Assembly (NCBI GenBank): GCA_039707465.1
Contig: CM077643.1
Span: 240,162,230 to 240,226,229 of the forward strand
Length of the DNA: 64,000 nt
Direction: 5' to 3'
Source of the DNA: Rhabdophis nuchalis
Taxonomy: Eukaryota; Chordata; Lepidosauria; Squamata; Natricidae
Positions 46,701-58,385 of this stretch are shown here, piece by piece (positions within the stretch are counted from its first letter, which is position 1; every line of letters begins with the position of its first letter). The translations under genes and the position numbers were made by a program. The notes under the pieces were generated by a model. That model was given only the letters and a program-made list of their open reading frames with translations. It was not told the DNA's origin and made no database searches.

Positions 46701-47805
46701 TACCAGACTAGGGAACGCCACCCGTGCTCTCCCCTTGGAAGTGGGATTGGCGACTGCTTATATATATATGTAGCAGTTTGCCCTACCGGCTTTGCGGCAG
46801 GATTCGCTTACAGGGGCGCGCGTGTAGCGGGCGTATGCGTTTTATTCGATTTATACGGCCGCCCAATCGCAACGCGTGTCTCCACCCGTGTCTGTTTCAC
46901 TCATTTACAGAACCCGAGGACGGGGATTTGAGTAATTGTCAGAGTTGACTCTCTCGGAAGCAACGGGGGTTCCCTGCGTGGATCTGTAGCGTTCAGAAAA
47001 AGTGCAAGGCGCTCAAAGACGGGAGAATCGGGGCGGGAAAGGAAGGGGGCCGCTAATCACGCGAATCTTCCTCCGACCGTCGTCGGAACCCGACCCGAAA
47101 AATGGACCCAAGTGGCCTTACCTGCCAGTGGAGAAATAATTACGAGGACTCGTTTAGGGGAGAAGAGGCATTGAAATAACTCTCCCGTTTGTTTCTCCGC
47201 ATCATTCGTCAGTAACAATTCTCACGACCGCCTTTTGCAAGCCACCTCCCGCCACTTTCTAAAACTACTGGGGTTGTAGAAAGTCGCGGGAGGGAAAGGG
47301 CCGGTCGCTGGCTGGCCTGGTTGGAAATCGCAAGAAAAACGTCTTCTCTCTCCAAAACCAGTTTGCCTCCTTCTCCCTTTTTGTGCTTCTGGTTTTTTTA
47401 CTTCTGCGTAATCCTTGCTTACATTTGGTGGCTCTTCTTCTCCTCCTTCTTCTTCTCCTCCTACCTTGGAAAATCTGTTTTACCCTCCGCTTTAATTTTT
47501 GGCAGATACGCGGGTTTTGGTTTTTCCCCCCAGTCGAATTCGGCCAGGCTGGCGCAAACGTGGGGAGAAGGCTTAAGAGCATCGGGAAAACGGATCGGGG
47601 CCCGGCGCTCCTCGGGACTCCAAGTCTCAAGGGACGTCCCCGAAGCCGCTACGCACCCCTCCTCCTTGCCCAGGGCTAACAGCAGTTAACTGTGCCTAGC
47701 AGAGGGGATCAGTCCATCCCCAAGTAAATACACCGGTATTTTGCGCGACCCCCGATCTTCAAATCGCTTACTTGTCTCGGATGGTAGGAAAAAAATGGTT
47801 GTTGT

Positions 47806-47912
47806 TAGCATTATTAGTATCATTAGTATTATTAGTATCATTAGTATTATTAGTATCGTTAGTATTATTAGTATCGTTAGTATTATTAGTATCATCATCA
47901 TCATCATCTCTC
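47806..47912. repeat. 18-bp minisatellite
   Basis: Repeated ATTATTAGTATCATTAGT units with A/G variants, passing into a short (ATC)n run. Confidence 0.9.
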
Positions 47913-48488
47913 GCCTATCTGAGCCCTGTGAGGAAACACGATGAGTGCGATGCAGCAGCATTGCCACGAAATTCAAGCTCCCGGGCTTGGTTCGAATGGC
48001 CCTTTTTCAACATCTTTTTTCCCCTCTGCCTATGCGAATAGCCGCGTTCAGTGGCAGCCTCCGTTGTTCCTAGATTTGCTCGGGACTGGCCCGAGTGCTT
48101 TCCATCAGGGAAAGGGTCTCGGGGGCAGGGGGGCTTTTAAACGTTTGATTCGAAAACCGCGTTTTTGTTTTCGTTTTCGCATGTATTTATGTACGTAGGT
48201 GTGTATATGCATGTGTACACGTACACACACACACACACCGCCCTTTTAGTGTTTATGCGCGCGCCGCACGACGGACAATAATTAAAACGCGATTAAATGA
48301 AAAAGGGACCCAAGGAAGGACTTGCCTTTCCCTCCCCCAACAATCCTCTGATTGGATCCCAGGATTTAAAACAAACAAACCCTTTGCGACTTGCCAGGGG
48401 CGCCAGTTTCCCAGCCCACCCAGATTTTCCCTGGGAAATAGGCACTCCCGAGGTACACAAATTCGGGGAATCCAGAGTCTGCTGCTGC

Positions 48489-48489
<1 letters not shown>

Positions 48490-48548
<59 letters not shown>
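48490..48548. repeat. (ATT)n microsatellite
   Basis: About 19 ATT units directly next to repeat copy 2. Confidence 0.97.
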
Positions 48549-48549
<1 letters not shown>

Positions 48550-48691
48550 AACATGAAACTCAGCCAACTGAACAATTAAAAATGCATTACAAATATCATT
48601 GATTGGTATTAATGGTTGACACGGTTTGCTGCCAGCGTCCTACGTATCAACCAAGTTACCTTCTTAAAATATAACATGTTCCGAGTAGCGT
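48547..48691 (-). mobile_element. Unnamed interspersed repeat, copy 2
   Basis: The reverse complement matches 45773-45917 over its length (TGAAACTCAGCCAACTGAAC ... CCAGCGTCCTACGTATCAAC ... GTTCCGAGTAGCG), with scattered differences. ATT arrays lie on both sides. Confidence 0.7.
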
Positions 48692-49626
48692 ATTATTATT
48701 ATTATTTATTATTATTATTATTTTAAGTGGGGGAAAGAAGAGTGTTAGGTTTTGATTTCCAAATTCTTTTTTCGAGAGGAGGGGAGCAGGAGGAGAAGAT
48801 CGGATCGGAGGGGGGGGGGGGAGTCAATGGACCAGCCAAGGAAACTTCGCCAAGGACGGCGGCGAACGACCGCCTCGATTTTGTTTCGCCCCCCCTTTCG
48901 GGCAAAGGGAATAAAAGCGGGTGCTCTGAGCAGCCCCCCGATTTTTGGGTTTCTCGGTCGCTTCTGCAGCAGAGAAACCCTGGGTCGCTTTCGAAGTTTA
49001 ATGGGCCAGGAATTCAATCGCTGAACTATTTCGGAAAGAATAATTTAAAAACCCCCCGAGGTTCGCACATCATGGCTCCAAGAACTTTGGGTTATGAAAA
49101 CTTCTTTTGGCTCATTCAGCCGGGTTTATTCAGCGGCCTTTTTTCTCCCCATATCCTGATCCACACACTAATTCTCTGGGCTGCTTTGATTTACAATCGC
49201 AGCCGAAGCCGAGAAACCGCACTTGACAAAGTTTCTCTCCGTTTCACCCCGCGGTGGTTTCGCCCACTTTAATCGCCTGAACTGAAGTGAGAAAGGCCTC
49301 GCTTAGGCCGGATCGGCACAAAAGGTTCGAAAGTAGATCCGGGCTGCCTTTCCAGTCGCGCCAAAACGAACCGATCGTCGCCCCCCACCCCACCCCGCCA
49401 ACCGCCCCCCACCCAACCCCAGGCGGAGCTCCTGGTGGGCCGTAACTACCAGGGTCTCCCGCGGCTGTAGCCCCTTTTCCACGATTGAGCCGCACTGACC
49501 TCATGAGAAGCCCCCTCCAGCCCTCCACGGCGCCCTTTCTCCCTCCCGCCCTCAGCCTCGGGAATTGGGGTGAGAGGTAACATCTACCCATCTTGAGTTT
49601 TCTCCTTCGTCGGCCTCATCTTCCTT

Positions 49627-49935
49627 CTCATTTTCTTCCTCCTCCTCCTCCTCTTCTTCCTCCCCCCTCCTCTTCCTCTTCCTCTTCTTCCTCCTCCTCT
49701 TCTTCCTCCTTTCCTTCTTTATCCTGCTTTTCTTCTTCCCCCTCTTCTTCTCTTCCTCTTCTTCTTCCTCCTCTTCCTCCGCCTTTTCTTCTTCCTCTTC
49801 TTCCTCCTGTTCCTCTTCCTCCTCCTTTCCTTCTTTCTCCTGCTTTTCTTCTTCCTCTTCTTCCTCCTCCTCCTCTTCCTCCTGCTTTTCTTCTTCCTCC
49901 TCCTCCTCTTCTTCTTTCTCCTCCTCGTTTTAGCC
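49627..49935. repeat. CT-rich pyrimidine tract before exon 3
   Basis: About 300 bases of almost pure TTC/TCC on the + strand, ending about 210 bases before the exon 3 acceptor. The minus-strand frame 49719-51032 (437 codons) arises from this tract plus the antisense of exon 3 and is not a gene. Confidence 0.96.
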
Positions 49936-50143
49936 TGACCCCGTGGAACTACCCCGTGGACCCTCCTCCCTATCAGTCCCCTCGCTGGCCGGGCCCTTTG
50001 ATCGGATAGGGGCTGCTGGGGGCGCAAGTTGGAGACCGGGCCAGGCTGGCATTTTGGGAGGGAGGGAGGGAAGGAGGGCGCAGGGCTGATGGGCGACTGG
50101 CCAGCCGGGGCGGGAGCCTGATCTCTGTGCTTGGCGTCCGCAG

Positions 50144-50354
50144 GCGGCAGACGGCGGAGGAGCGGGAAGCCGAGCGGCAACAGGCGAGCCGGCTGATGCT
50201 GCAACTCCAGCACGACGCCTTCCAGAAGTCGCTGAACGAATCGATCCAGCCCGACCCGCTTTGCCTGCACAACTCCTCGCTCTTCGCGCTCCAGAACCTC
50301 CAGCCTTGGGAAGAGGAAGCCGCCAAGATCCCCCCCGTCACTTCCTTGGTGTAA
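50144..50354 (+). CDS. TLX3: TLX3 coding exon 3 and stop
   Basis: The first base completes codon 222. The exon finishes the homeodomain (RRQT, to residue 225) and continues with the conserved TLX tail: [27 protein letters not shown], then [19 protein letters not shown]. It ends TSLV and TAA at 50352-50354. The acceptor is GGCGTCCGCAG. The summed exons give 876 bases, 291 residues, the same length as the mammalian protein as I recall it. No frame damage is seen, so the gene looks functional. Confidence 0.97.
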
Positions 50355-51369
50355 AGAGGGTCGTCCGGGCGGAGGGAGCGCCCGGGAAGGAGAGGCAAAG
50401 CGGCCCCGTCCTCCGCCTCTCCCCGCATGTGCTGAACCGTAAGGGAACGTGTGGGCGGGGCGGGCGCCTCGAGGAAGGGGGAGAGGCCAACGAGCCACGC
50501 CGCGTCTCACACCCCCGTCTGGCCTCTGCCCCGTCTGGGCTCCGACCCGGGCGGGAGCCGTCGGCCGCGAGGATTGCGGGCCTGGGGCGCTTCTCTCGGG
50601 CCGGGACCTCCGCCCTCGCCCCTCCGACTCCGGCAGTTTGGACGGAGCCCGGCCGCCGCGCCCCTCCCAGTTCCAGGCTTCCCGGACAGCCAGAGCGAAC
50701 TTCTCCAAGGCTGCTGAAGGGCAGGAGCCGAGAGACCCGCTGCTTTCGCCCGACTTGCTCCCATCGTAGAAACCTGCCCATCGGACCTTTGCCCCCCCCC
50801 CTCCCCCCAGGGGTGGGGAGGAGACTTCGGGCTGCTCGAGAAGAAAGCGTTTCCCTCCCCTCGTTTCCCTTCCTCCTCCGGCGGCGTTTGCTGGGGAGGG
50901 GCAGGTTTCAATGTGGGGGGAAGACTTCCCCGGATGCCCCCACGCAGGCCTGTTTTCAGCCGAAGCCTGCCAGACCTGTCGCTTAGGGGTCCATTGGGGG
51001 TGGGGGGAAACTAAGAAGGAATAGAGAGTCACCTTTTTAAAAAATATATTATAATTATAATTTGTAAGAAATGTGAATAGTTTAATTTATTTAATGCACC
51101 AAGATGCGGAGCACTGTTAATAGGGAGGCAGGGGGGAGAGAAAGACTGGATCTTGGTTATTTATATGGAGACCAGAACAAACACTAAAAGAAATATGTGT
51201 GTGTGTGTGAGAGAGAGTGTGTGCACACGCTTGTGTGAGTGCTCTGTGTGTGTGTGATAGAGAGGGGTGGTGGTAATTTTTGGCCAAGGCTGGCCTTTAC
51301 CTTGGATGGTCAATCATCTGGCTATCCTGCCCCCTGGAAATCATTCTGCAAAGGTATATATATATATAG

Positions 51370-51444
<75 letters not shown>

Positions 51445-51910
51445 CTTAAGGACAAACCTGCTGCAGTGTAAAAGCAAGCCACCCCCAACTGTCCCCCAGC
51501 AAACCCTGTCCATAATTTATTCAACATGGTAATAAGGGCTCCCCTTTCACAGAAACCCCAACCTCTCCCTCTCTGGCAGGAAAATGAACATTAATGTGGA
51601 GCAGGGTTGTTGAGGGAGATGAAAGAGAGAGAGGAAGGAAGGAAGGAGGGAAAAGAAAGAAAGGAAAGAAAATTGGTTTTAAAAGCATCCTTGGCATGCT
51701 ACAATGCCCGTTGTCCCAAACCCATTACAGAGAAAGCGCCTTATGTTTCATAATACTAATAATAAGTATACTGATAATTAAAATAAATACTAAGGAAAGT
51801 TGGGGTTAATCCAGACCATGTATAATACTTTGTACTTGCTGAAATGTGTAAATAAATGTTTTCTTTAAAAATGTCCCTGGTCTGAGCTGTTATGAATAAA
51901 GGCCCAAGGA
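50355..51910 (+). other. TLX3: TLX3 3' UTR (probable)
   Basis: CpG-rich for about 600 bases, then AT-rich. It contains GT runs at 51197-51256 and a TA microsatellite at 51371-51440. Candidate polyadenylation signals AATAAA stand at 51851-51856 (in GTGTAAATAAATGTTTTC) and 51895-51900. The UTR end is inferred from these signals only. Confidence 0.5.
51353..51440. repeat. (TA)n microsatellite
   Basis: An almost pure TA run in the probable TLX3 3' UTR. Confidence 0.97.
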
Positions 51911-52835
51911 AGCTACTTCTGAATGCCCTCCATAAGTTTTGGACTTGGACTCCCATCAGCCTCAGCCACTATGGCAAATTCCAAAGGACTATGGGGGCTG
52001 CTGACCAAAATGCATGGAGAACAGCCACTCCCTTTCTTGCCAACCATGGTTACTTTTACCATTGGTGGAGATGGTTCCAGGTAATGGTAGCTGGAGTTCA
52101 TCTTTGGAGCCTATCTTTGGTTCTGCTGTAACTGGTACCACTATCTAGGCATGGTGGCCAAGGCTTTTTCCATCACCTTCTCTGCCTGGCATATGCTTAG
52201 GAGTAAGCCTGGGACCTTCCAGATGCTATGTTTCTATGTCTCAAGATTTATGAGCGACCTAAACTCTTAAATCACTGTAGATTTCTTTTTTTTTTTCCTG
52301 GAAAGAGGCAGAAGATTCTTCTGAGTCTTCCACAAACCTTCTCATCTATGGCCTCTTCTGCAGAATTTGTGTGAAGGATCAAACCAAGATCCAACCTACT
52401 CCCACCCAGCTGTTGGTCAATTAGCTGGAGTTGAAAGTATTTGTCCTGAGATGCGCCCACTGCAAGACTTAAGTGCTGCTTGAGATAAATAGGGTAATCC
52501 ACGAACAAAAGCCCATAAGGGTGTCAAGTGAATGTTAGTTAACTCATGCTGAGGATGGGATATATAGGCTTCTACAGCAGCCCGCTTTGATGAAAGTGAC
52601 AATGCAAGATGGACCATGAGGTTTGGCAAACCGAAGTCTGCCACTGGTTCCAGTAGCTTACCATTGCTTCCTTGTTCCATATGACGATTTAGTCGACCTG
52701 ATTAATCAAACAGCCTGGGTAGCCTTTCTCATAGTCTGTCAGACCTTGGTGTCCCTTTCCTAAATTCCTCATAGTGTTGGGATTGAGTGTGGCGAGATGG
52801 TTGGATAAAAAGGACCTGTATTTGAAGGTGAGCTA
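51911..52835. other. Intergenic, repeat-like remnants
   Basis: The stretch 51940-52110 contains inverted phrases (GGACTCCCATCAGCC..., ...GGTAGCTGGAGTTCATC) suggesting an old hAT-type foldback element. The remainder is unassigned. No gene was recognised. Confidence 0.4.
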
Positions 52836-53206
52836 TAAGGTAAAGGTAAAGTTTCCCTTGCACGTATGTGCTAGTACCATAGTTCTCCACTATAGGGGGT
52901 TGTGCTCATCTCCGTTTCTAAGCCAAAGAGCCAGCACTGTGTCTGAAGATGTCTCTGTGGCCATATATATATGGCCGGCATGACTAAGCACCAAAGGCTG
53001 ACGGAACGCTGTTACCTTCCCACCAAAGGTGGTTCCTATTTTTTCTACTTGCATTTTTACATGCTTTTGAACTGCTAGGTTGATAGAAGCTGGGACAAGT
53101 CACGGGAGCTCACTCCGTTACGTGGCGCTAGGGATTCGAACCATCGAACTGCCGACCTTTCTGATCGACAAGCTCAGCATCTTAGCCACTGAGCCACCAC
53201 GTCCCA
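52836..53206 (-). mobile_element. Sauria SINE (tRNA-derived)
   Basis: Read on the minus strand it starts with GGGACGTGGTGGCTCAGTGG, and the A box is in this segment (53199-53178). The B box GGTTCGAATCCC (53142-53131) is nearly perfect. The body has CTTTGGTGGGAAGGTAACAG and GGCCATATAT-interrupted sequence. The 3' end has GCACATACGTGC-like sequence followed by CTTTACCTTTACC. This is the squamate-specific SINE family. It gives the best taxonomic evidence in the window. Some decay is visible. Confidence 0.88.
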
Positions 53207-54069
53207 ACCAGTCCCCGGCAAAATGACACTAGAAGAAGCTGACGGGGTGTTCAATTCCCATTGTGTCATGTGGTCCTTATACTGTAGAATCCGGGCTTTC
53301 ATCTCCTACCCAACAATTTTGACTACCGATACTGGCAATCTTGCCTGCATTTAGTATAACTGGGAAATGACTAACACATGAGGATGGGTGAGAATGGGGG
53401 GTGGGGGGGGGATATTCCTTTTTAACAGCCCTGGAAGGGTTCCACAACATTCAATCCAGCTCTGGCTTCACAGCAATCCAGAATGATTGTACACCTCTGT
53501 TGTAGGTCCCGATTAGTGCTCGTCTTCTGGTTTCTTAGCAGAGAGGCCGACAGATTCCATTGGCCATATGATCAGTCCAGATCTTCTCTTCTTGAAAGAT
53601 GTAAGGGCCCTCTTTCCATCCCTCCTCCAACAGATGGACTATCATGCCCAAGGCAGTGAAATACAAGATCACCAGTGTTGCCTCTTTTAAAAAAGAAGAA
53701 GCAAAAGCAGCAGAAGAGAACAGTGTACGTATAAATTATTAATTCGGAATACAGGAAAAGAGGATGCACCAAGTGAAGGCTGGACTCTTTGTCATAGCCT
53801 AATGACTGCTCTGTCTCTGGAGTCCTTCCTCAGCCTGCAAGTAGGAGCATCACAGGACCGGATGCTCCTTCAAGTGTTTAAAGAACAAGCTCGTCCTGGA
53901 GAAGACTTGGCTGCAGTTTTGCCTTTTCCTCTTAATTTAGCTTCTCCACAAGGCTCCAACAGGGATGGAGGAAAACAGGGAAGCTGATGTCAGCCACGCT
54001 GTAACAGTCTCTGGGAAAGACTTTGGGAGATGGGTATGTGTGTGTGAAGAGAGGCTGCTCAGGACAGCA
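53207..54069. other. Intergenic, nothing recognised
   Basis: Mixed-composition DNA with no recognised gene or repeat. Confidence 0.45.
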
Positions 54070-54150
54070 GTCATCAATTGGTGGTCCGTGGATCACTGGT
54101 GCTCTGTGAGAAAATGTTGGTTGTCCACAGAAAAATTATTTGCCTTTTTT
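54070..54150. mobile_element. Left part of a split hAT-like element (tentative)
   Basis: CAGTCATCAATTGGTGGTCCG here and the inverse-type sequence GGTTGGTGATTCCTG at about 56382-56396 look like the two ends of one older element split by the LINE insertions between them. Target duplications do not match. Confidence 0.35.
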
Positions 54151-54655
54151 AGGTTTAGGATTAGGTTTTATTCGATTTCTATACCGCTCCTATCTCCCCA
54201 TTGGACTCAGGGTGGTGCACAGGAAATTAAAAAATGACACAACAAACAACAATAAATACAGTTGCAACATTAAAATAGCATTAAATTGAAATAACCTGTG
54301 CTAAAATATAGACTAAAATGTTAAAATCCACTACCTAATCAATTAAAATTATATCTAATCTAACTCTAAGCTAGGCTGGCTAGGTGGAAGAAGTGCATTT
54401 TGAGTGATTGGCGAAAGAGGCGAAGGTCCGTGATGGTACGAAGTTCGGGGGGTAGGTCGTTTCAGAGGGCTGGACCTGCCACAGAGAAGGCCCTACCCCT
54501 GGGCGCCACCAGCCGGCATTGACTGGCAGACGACACCCTGAGGAGGCCCACCCTGTGGGAGCGGATCGGTCGAAGGGAGGTATGTGGTAGGAGACGGTCC
54601 CACAGATAACTAGGCTCCATGCCATGGAGCGATTAAAAGATGGTTACCAATTTTT
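54151..54655 (-). mobile_element. L2-clade LINE, distal 3' part of a split copy
   Basis: On the minus strand this holds the end of ORF2, from the VTIF.. segment through HIPPFDRSAPTGWASSGCRL-type and PSLWQVQPSETTYPPN-type sequence (out-of-frame reading), then the 3' UTR and a CCTAAACCT-type 7-mer tail at 54151-54165. It continues exactly where 54915-55878 stops, so the two are one LINE interrupted by another insertion. Confidence 0.8.
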
Positions 54656-54914
54656 TTAATTTAATTTAATTTATTTCAATTTATATATCGCGCCTTCTCC
54701 ACCGAAGTGGACCCAGGGCGGTGCACAGGAATTTAAAAATGAACAATAATAAAATACAATAAATACAATTATAGGTAAAAAGAATTAAATCACAGCCTGT
54801 GCTAAAAATTCCCCCTAAAAAATCTAACATCATTTACGTGTTTGGCAGAAGCTATATTACAAAAGTCTAAACTATTACGCAAGACCAGCTTGTTGAAAAA
54901 AATATGTTTTAACC
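54656..54914 (-). mobile_element. Short L2 LINE 3' end nested in another L2
   Basis: On the minus strand it has the final ORF2 residues (KTYFFQQAGLA), a 3' UTR with CCTGTGCACCGCCCTGGGTC, and a T-rich tail of TTTAATTTAATT at 54656-54690. It sits between FKVLV and VTIF of the host LINE. The short repeat ACCA occurs at both junctions (about 54649 and 54912). Confidence 0.75.
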
Positions 54915-55878
54915 AGCACCTTGAAGCGCACCTGGAAGGCCACCGGCAGCCAGTGCAGCTCACGCAGGAGGGGTGTTACGTGGGAGCACCGTGAGGCTCC
55001 CAAAATCCCCCGCGCGGCCGCATTCTGCACTAACTGGAGCCTCCGGGTGCACCTCAAGGGGAGCCCCATGTAGAAAGCATTACAATAGTCTAGGTGGGAC
55101 GTAACGAGCGCTTGAGTGACTATGCGAAGGGAGTCCCGGTCAAGGAAAGGGCGCAACTGGCGGACCAGGTAAACCTGGTAAAAGGCCCCCCTGGTCAGGG
55201 CTGTCACCTGGTCATCCAAGGAAAGCCGTGAATCCAGGAGGACGCCTAAGTTGCGGGCCCTTTCCACGGGGGCTAGTGACTCGCCCCCGATGGCCAGCGA
55301 TGGAGTCAGCTGGCTGCACCGGGACGCTGGAAACCACAGCCACTCGGTCTTGGACGGGTTGAGTCGAAATTTGTTACTCCCTATCCAGGCCCGCACGGCC
55401 TCCAGACACCGGGACATCACTTCAACGGCATCGCTGGGGTGGTTGGGGGTAGATATGTATAGCTGAGTATCATCAGCATACAGATGGTACTCTACCCCAC
55501 AACCACGGATGATCTCGCCCAGCGGCTTCATATAGGTGTTGAACAGGAGGGGCGAGAGGACCGACTCCTGAGGCACCCCACATGTGAAGGGCCTTGACGT
55601 CAACCTCTGCCCTCCTGCAAGCACAAATTGCGACCGACCGGAGAGGAAGGAGGTGAACACAACATGGTGCCCCCCCCAATCCCAGCCCCTCCAGTAAGTA
55701 CAATAAGATACCATGGTCGATGGTATCGAAAGCCGCTGAGAGATCTAACAGGACCAAGATAGAGGAGCAACCTCTATCTCAGGCCCTCCAGAGATCATCC
55801 ACCAGTGCGACCAATGCCGTCTCTGTGCTGTGCCCGGGTCGGAAGCCGGACTGGCACGGGTCTAGATAAACAGTTTCC
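54915..55878 (-). mobile_element. L2-clade LINE, reverse-transcriptase part of split copy
   Basis: On the minus strand this encodes SGFRPGHSTETALVALVD (from 55870), LLDLSAAFDTIDHGILL, the fingers/palm region, and the catalytic YADDTQLYISTPNHP, then LNPSKTEWLWFP and LLRELHWLPVAFQVRFKVLV, where it is cut. One frameshift lies between 55714 and 55757. It is the only copy here that keeps the YADD box. The 5' end is truncated near 55878. Confidence 0.85.
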
Positions 55879-56110
55879 TCCAGGTGTCGGGGGAACTAAC
55901 TCTTCCTCTTGGTGGCTGCTTAGCTCTAGCAACTGCTTCCTATTGGGGCCGTAAGGAGCCCGGGCAGGCAGGCGAGGAGTGGCGAGTGGAGGCTGGCGAG
56001 ATGCCCCTCGACGTGAGTGACATTGAGTTGGCCACAACCACACAGTCACATGACCACCTTGCCATGCCCCCCCCCCCCCCAAAAGCCGGTCATTAGGCAG
56101 ATCTGGCCTA
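55879..56110. mobile_element. Remnant of hAT-related repeat (tentative)
   Basis: Contains GAGTTGGCCACAACCACACAGTCACATGACC, a phrase shared in inverse form with the left part of 1893-3603 and in direct form with 60300-60494. It ends after a C run. Confidence 0.4.
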
Positions 56111-56328
56111 ACTTCCGAGACTATATCATCGACTGATTTTAAATTATATTAAGTGAATAAGGGGTTTTAAATTGATTTTAGCACAGGTATTATCTAATTT
56201 AATTGATTTTATGATGTATTTATTCTTTGTATTGTCTTTTTCGTGTTTTAATTTCCTGTGCACCGCCCCGAGTCCCTTCTGGGAGAGTGGTGCGGTATAT
56301 AAATCCAATAAAATCAAAAATCAAATCA
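56111..56328 (+). mobile_element. L2-clade LINE 3' UTR fragment
   Basis: The + strand has TTTTAATTTCCTGTGCACCG, CCGAGTCCCTTCTGGGAGAG and GGTATATAAATCCAATAAAA with an (AATCAAA)-type tail, matching the 3' ends of the L2 copies. No coding part remains. Confidence 0.75.
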
Positions 56329-56399
56329 TATTAGTGATCCGTGGGATTTAAAATTATGAATTTAGTGGTCCCTGAGATCCGAAAGGTTGGTGATTCCTG

Positions 56400-57516
56400 G
56401 TCTAGGAAATGGTTTGATTTGTAAAAAGGGCACAGTCTGTAACTGTGTAATGGGAAAAGGAAGAGAAAGGGACCTTTCCTAACTTTTCGGGCTGTAAAAG
56501 GGATGGCGGGAGATTTATACTTTCTGACCTGCAAGATTCTATTCAAGTAGCCTTGGAATAAAGTACAATTAGTTCATCTGGTCTGGCTTCTCATCTGGTC
56601 GGCCTGGGAAGGCTGACGCATGCTGGACCTATCAAACAGGTACCTTGAGCTTTGGCTGGAGATGTTGGGGATGGAAGTCCAACTCAACAGGAGGGACCAG
56701 ATTGATGGTATTGCCCCTTTGAGCAGGAATAGGGCAGGAAGAAGAACAGAGGTGTGTGTGTTTATGGGGGTGGGTGGGGGGAGCCTCTCAGCACATTAGA
56801 TTAAAAAAAGGGATGGATATTCAAGGAGCATCTATTTTTATTCATTTTTTGGTCTTGAAGAAGATGACTCCTGGGACACACTGGGCTTCTTTTCTTGAGG
56901 GCTAAAGTTCTGCGGTGTTGCTTTTCCTTTGGGCTTCCTTGTGAGAAGAAAAGGAAGAAATAAACCCCTGCAAACCCTCTTCCCTGTCTCTTCAAAGGGC
57001 TGAATAACTCCAGCTTTCTATCTGTCGGTTTCATTTCTATAGGTCCGCCGACTGAGTGCTCCTTGGCCCCCACCACACACTCCAGTGTGCCCATTTTCAT
57101 TTTCTGTATATGGTGGGCATAACTGCTCCCCCTTCTCACTAAACTTCATCCATCTGTTCACCTACCCAGCTGCTAATGCACAAGAGACAGAAGGGAAAAA
57201 GCATTTAATTTCTACTATCTCTCCACACCCTACCCTCCCTCCATTTTTTTCTCCCCAGCTCCAACATGCAGAATATGGATTTCTAGGAAGGCATTGTCAA
57301 AAGCCCTGGGAGAGCATGCAATTGTCCCAAGACAACTAACGATTATGTGAAAGCCAAGCACCTGGAAAAATTACATTTCCCCAAAGTCCTGGTGCTAGAA
57401 TGTAATTTTCTGAAGAAAGAAAGGGAGGGGAAGAAAACGGGACAAGGCAAAAAAAGCAATGCAAGGCCTCCAGCTTTGGGCCAGGGGCTTTAAAATTCTC
57501 CTGGGAGAACTAAGTA
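56400..57516. other. Intergenic, nothing recognised
   Basis: Mixed DNA with short poly-purine runs. No gene recognised. Confidence 0.45.
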
Positions 57517-57883
57517 CAGGTCGTACTTGACTTATGACCACCGCTGAGCATTTGTTAAATGAATTTTTTGCCCCATTTTACGAACTTTCTTGCCACAGTC
57601 GTTAAGTGAAACACTGCAGTTGATAAGTTAGTAACCTGGTTGTTAAGTGAATCTGGCTTCCCCGTTGACTTTCCTTGTCAGAAGGTCGCCAAAGGGGGAA
57701 TCACATGACCTTGGGACACAGCGACGGTTATAAACCTGAACCAGTTGCCAAGCATCTGAATTTTGATCACATGATCATAGGGATGCTGGGAAGGTTGTAA
57801 CTGTGAAAACCAGTCTCATTTTTCAGTGCCATTGTAACTTTAAACAGTTACTAAATGAACCATTGTAAATCGAGGACTACCTG
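57517..57883. mobile_element. Tigger/pogo-like MITE
   Basis: The left end CAGGTCGTACTTGACTTA and the right end inverse (AAATCGAGGACTACCTG) are bracketed by TA (57515-57516, 57884-57885). Same family as 13167-13523, with better-preserved ends. Non-coding. Confidence 0.82.
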
Positions 57884-58385
57884 TATTTTAGATAAGAGAT
57901 GCCCAGGTGCAAACAAAGATGCACCCATTATAACTGCTACCCCCTCTAAGCATCCTGGGGGGGGGGGGGATCTTGCAGTATTTTAATGAGTGGGACATCT
58001 CACCTTTTATCTCTCTTTTTCCCTGGAGCAGGAAAAAGGGATACAGACAATGGCAAGGAAAAGAAAAGTGGAGGAAAGGGCAAAAATGAGAAGGATAGAT
58101 ATGAACAAAACATGTGAAGTCTGTAAAATCGTAGCCTTGGAAGTGTGTCCAGGAGCTGGAAAATTTGGAATATTTTTGGCTTCTCTTTTCCACAATACGC
58201 CATTTCTGTACTCTGTATCTTCTGTATTTCTCTTGCAGCCACCTCTACATATCACTGTGTATTGTGAAAGAAGTCAGACATATCAAACATCCCTCCTTCA
58301 GCTGCAAAAGCAACAGGAGCTTTATAAATAATGAGGAGAACGTAGCAGAACGTTCTCAAAATTGTTGGCTTTGAATTGTAAAGAG
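57884..58385. other. Intergenic, no supported gene
   Basis: An open frame of 113 codons (57990-58331) is not recognisable and lacks supporting features. Otherwise AT-rich. Confidence 0.4.

Larger units (their letters stand above)
43710..50143 (+). other. TLX3: TLX3 intron 2, expanded to 6.4 kb
   Basis: GTGAGT donor at 43710, CCGCAG acceptor ending at 50143, phase 2. Mammalian TLX3 as a whole is only about 3 kb as I recall, so this intron is several times longer. Its growth is largely simple repeats and interspersed repeats: a TTC array, a 63-bp duplication, an inverted repeat pair, an 18-bp minisatellite, an ATT array and a long pyrimidine tract. CpG-rich unique blocks alternate with these (about 44500-45450, 46700-47300, 48740-49300). 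Confidence 0.9.

Noticed and set aside
49719..51032. 437-codon minus strand frame opposite TLX3 exon 3
   Set aside because: It combines the antisense of exon 3, CpG-rich UTR and a pyrimidine tract giving Arg/Lys runs; no recognisable domain.
57990..58331. 113-codon frame with several Lys/Arg and Cys residues
   Set aside because: No recognised similarity, splice context or promoter; the length is within chance for the composition.
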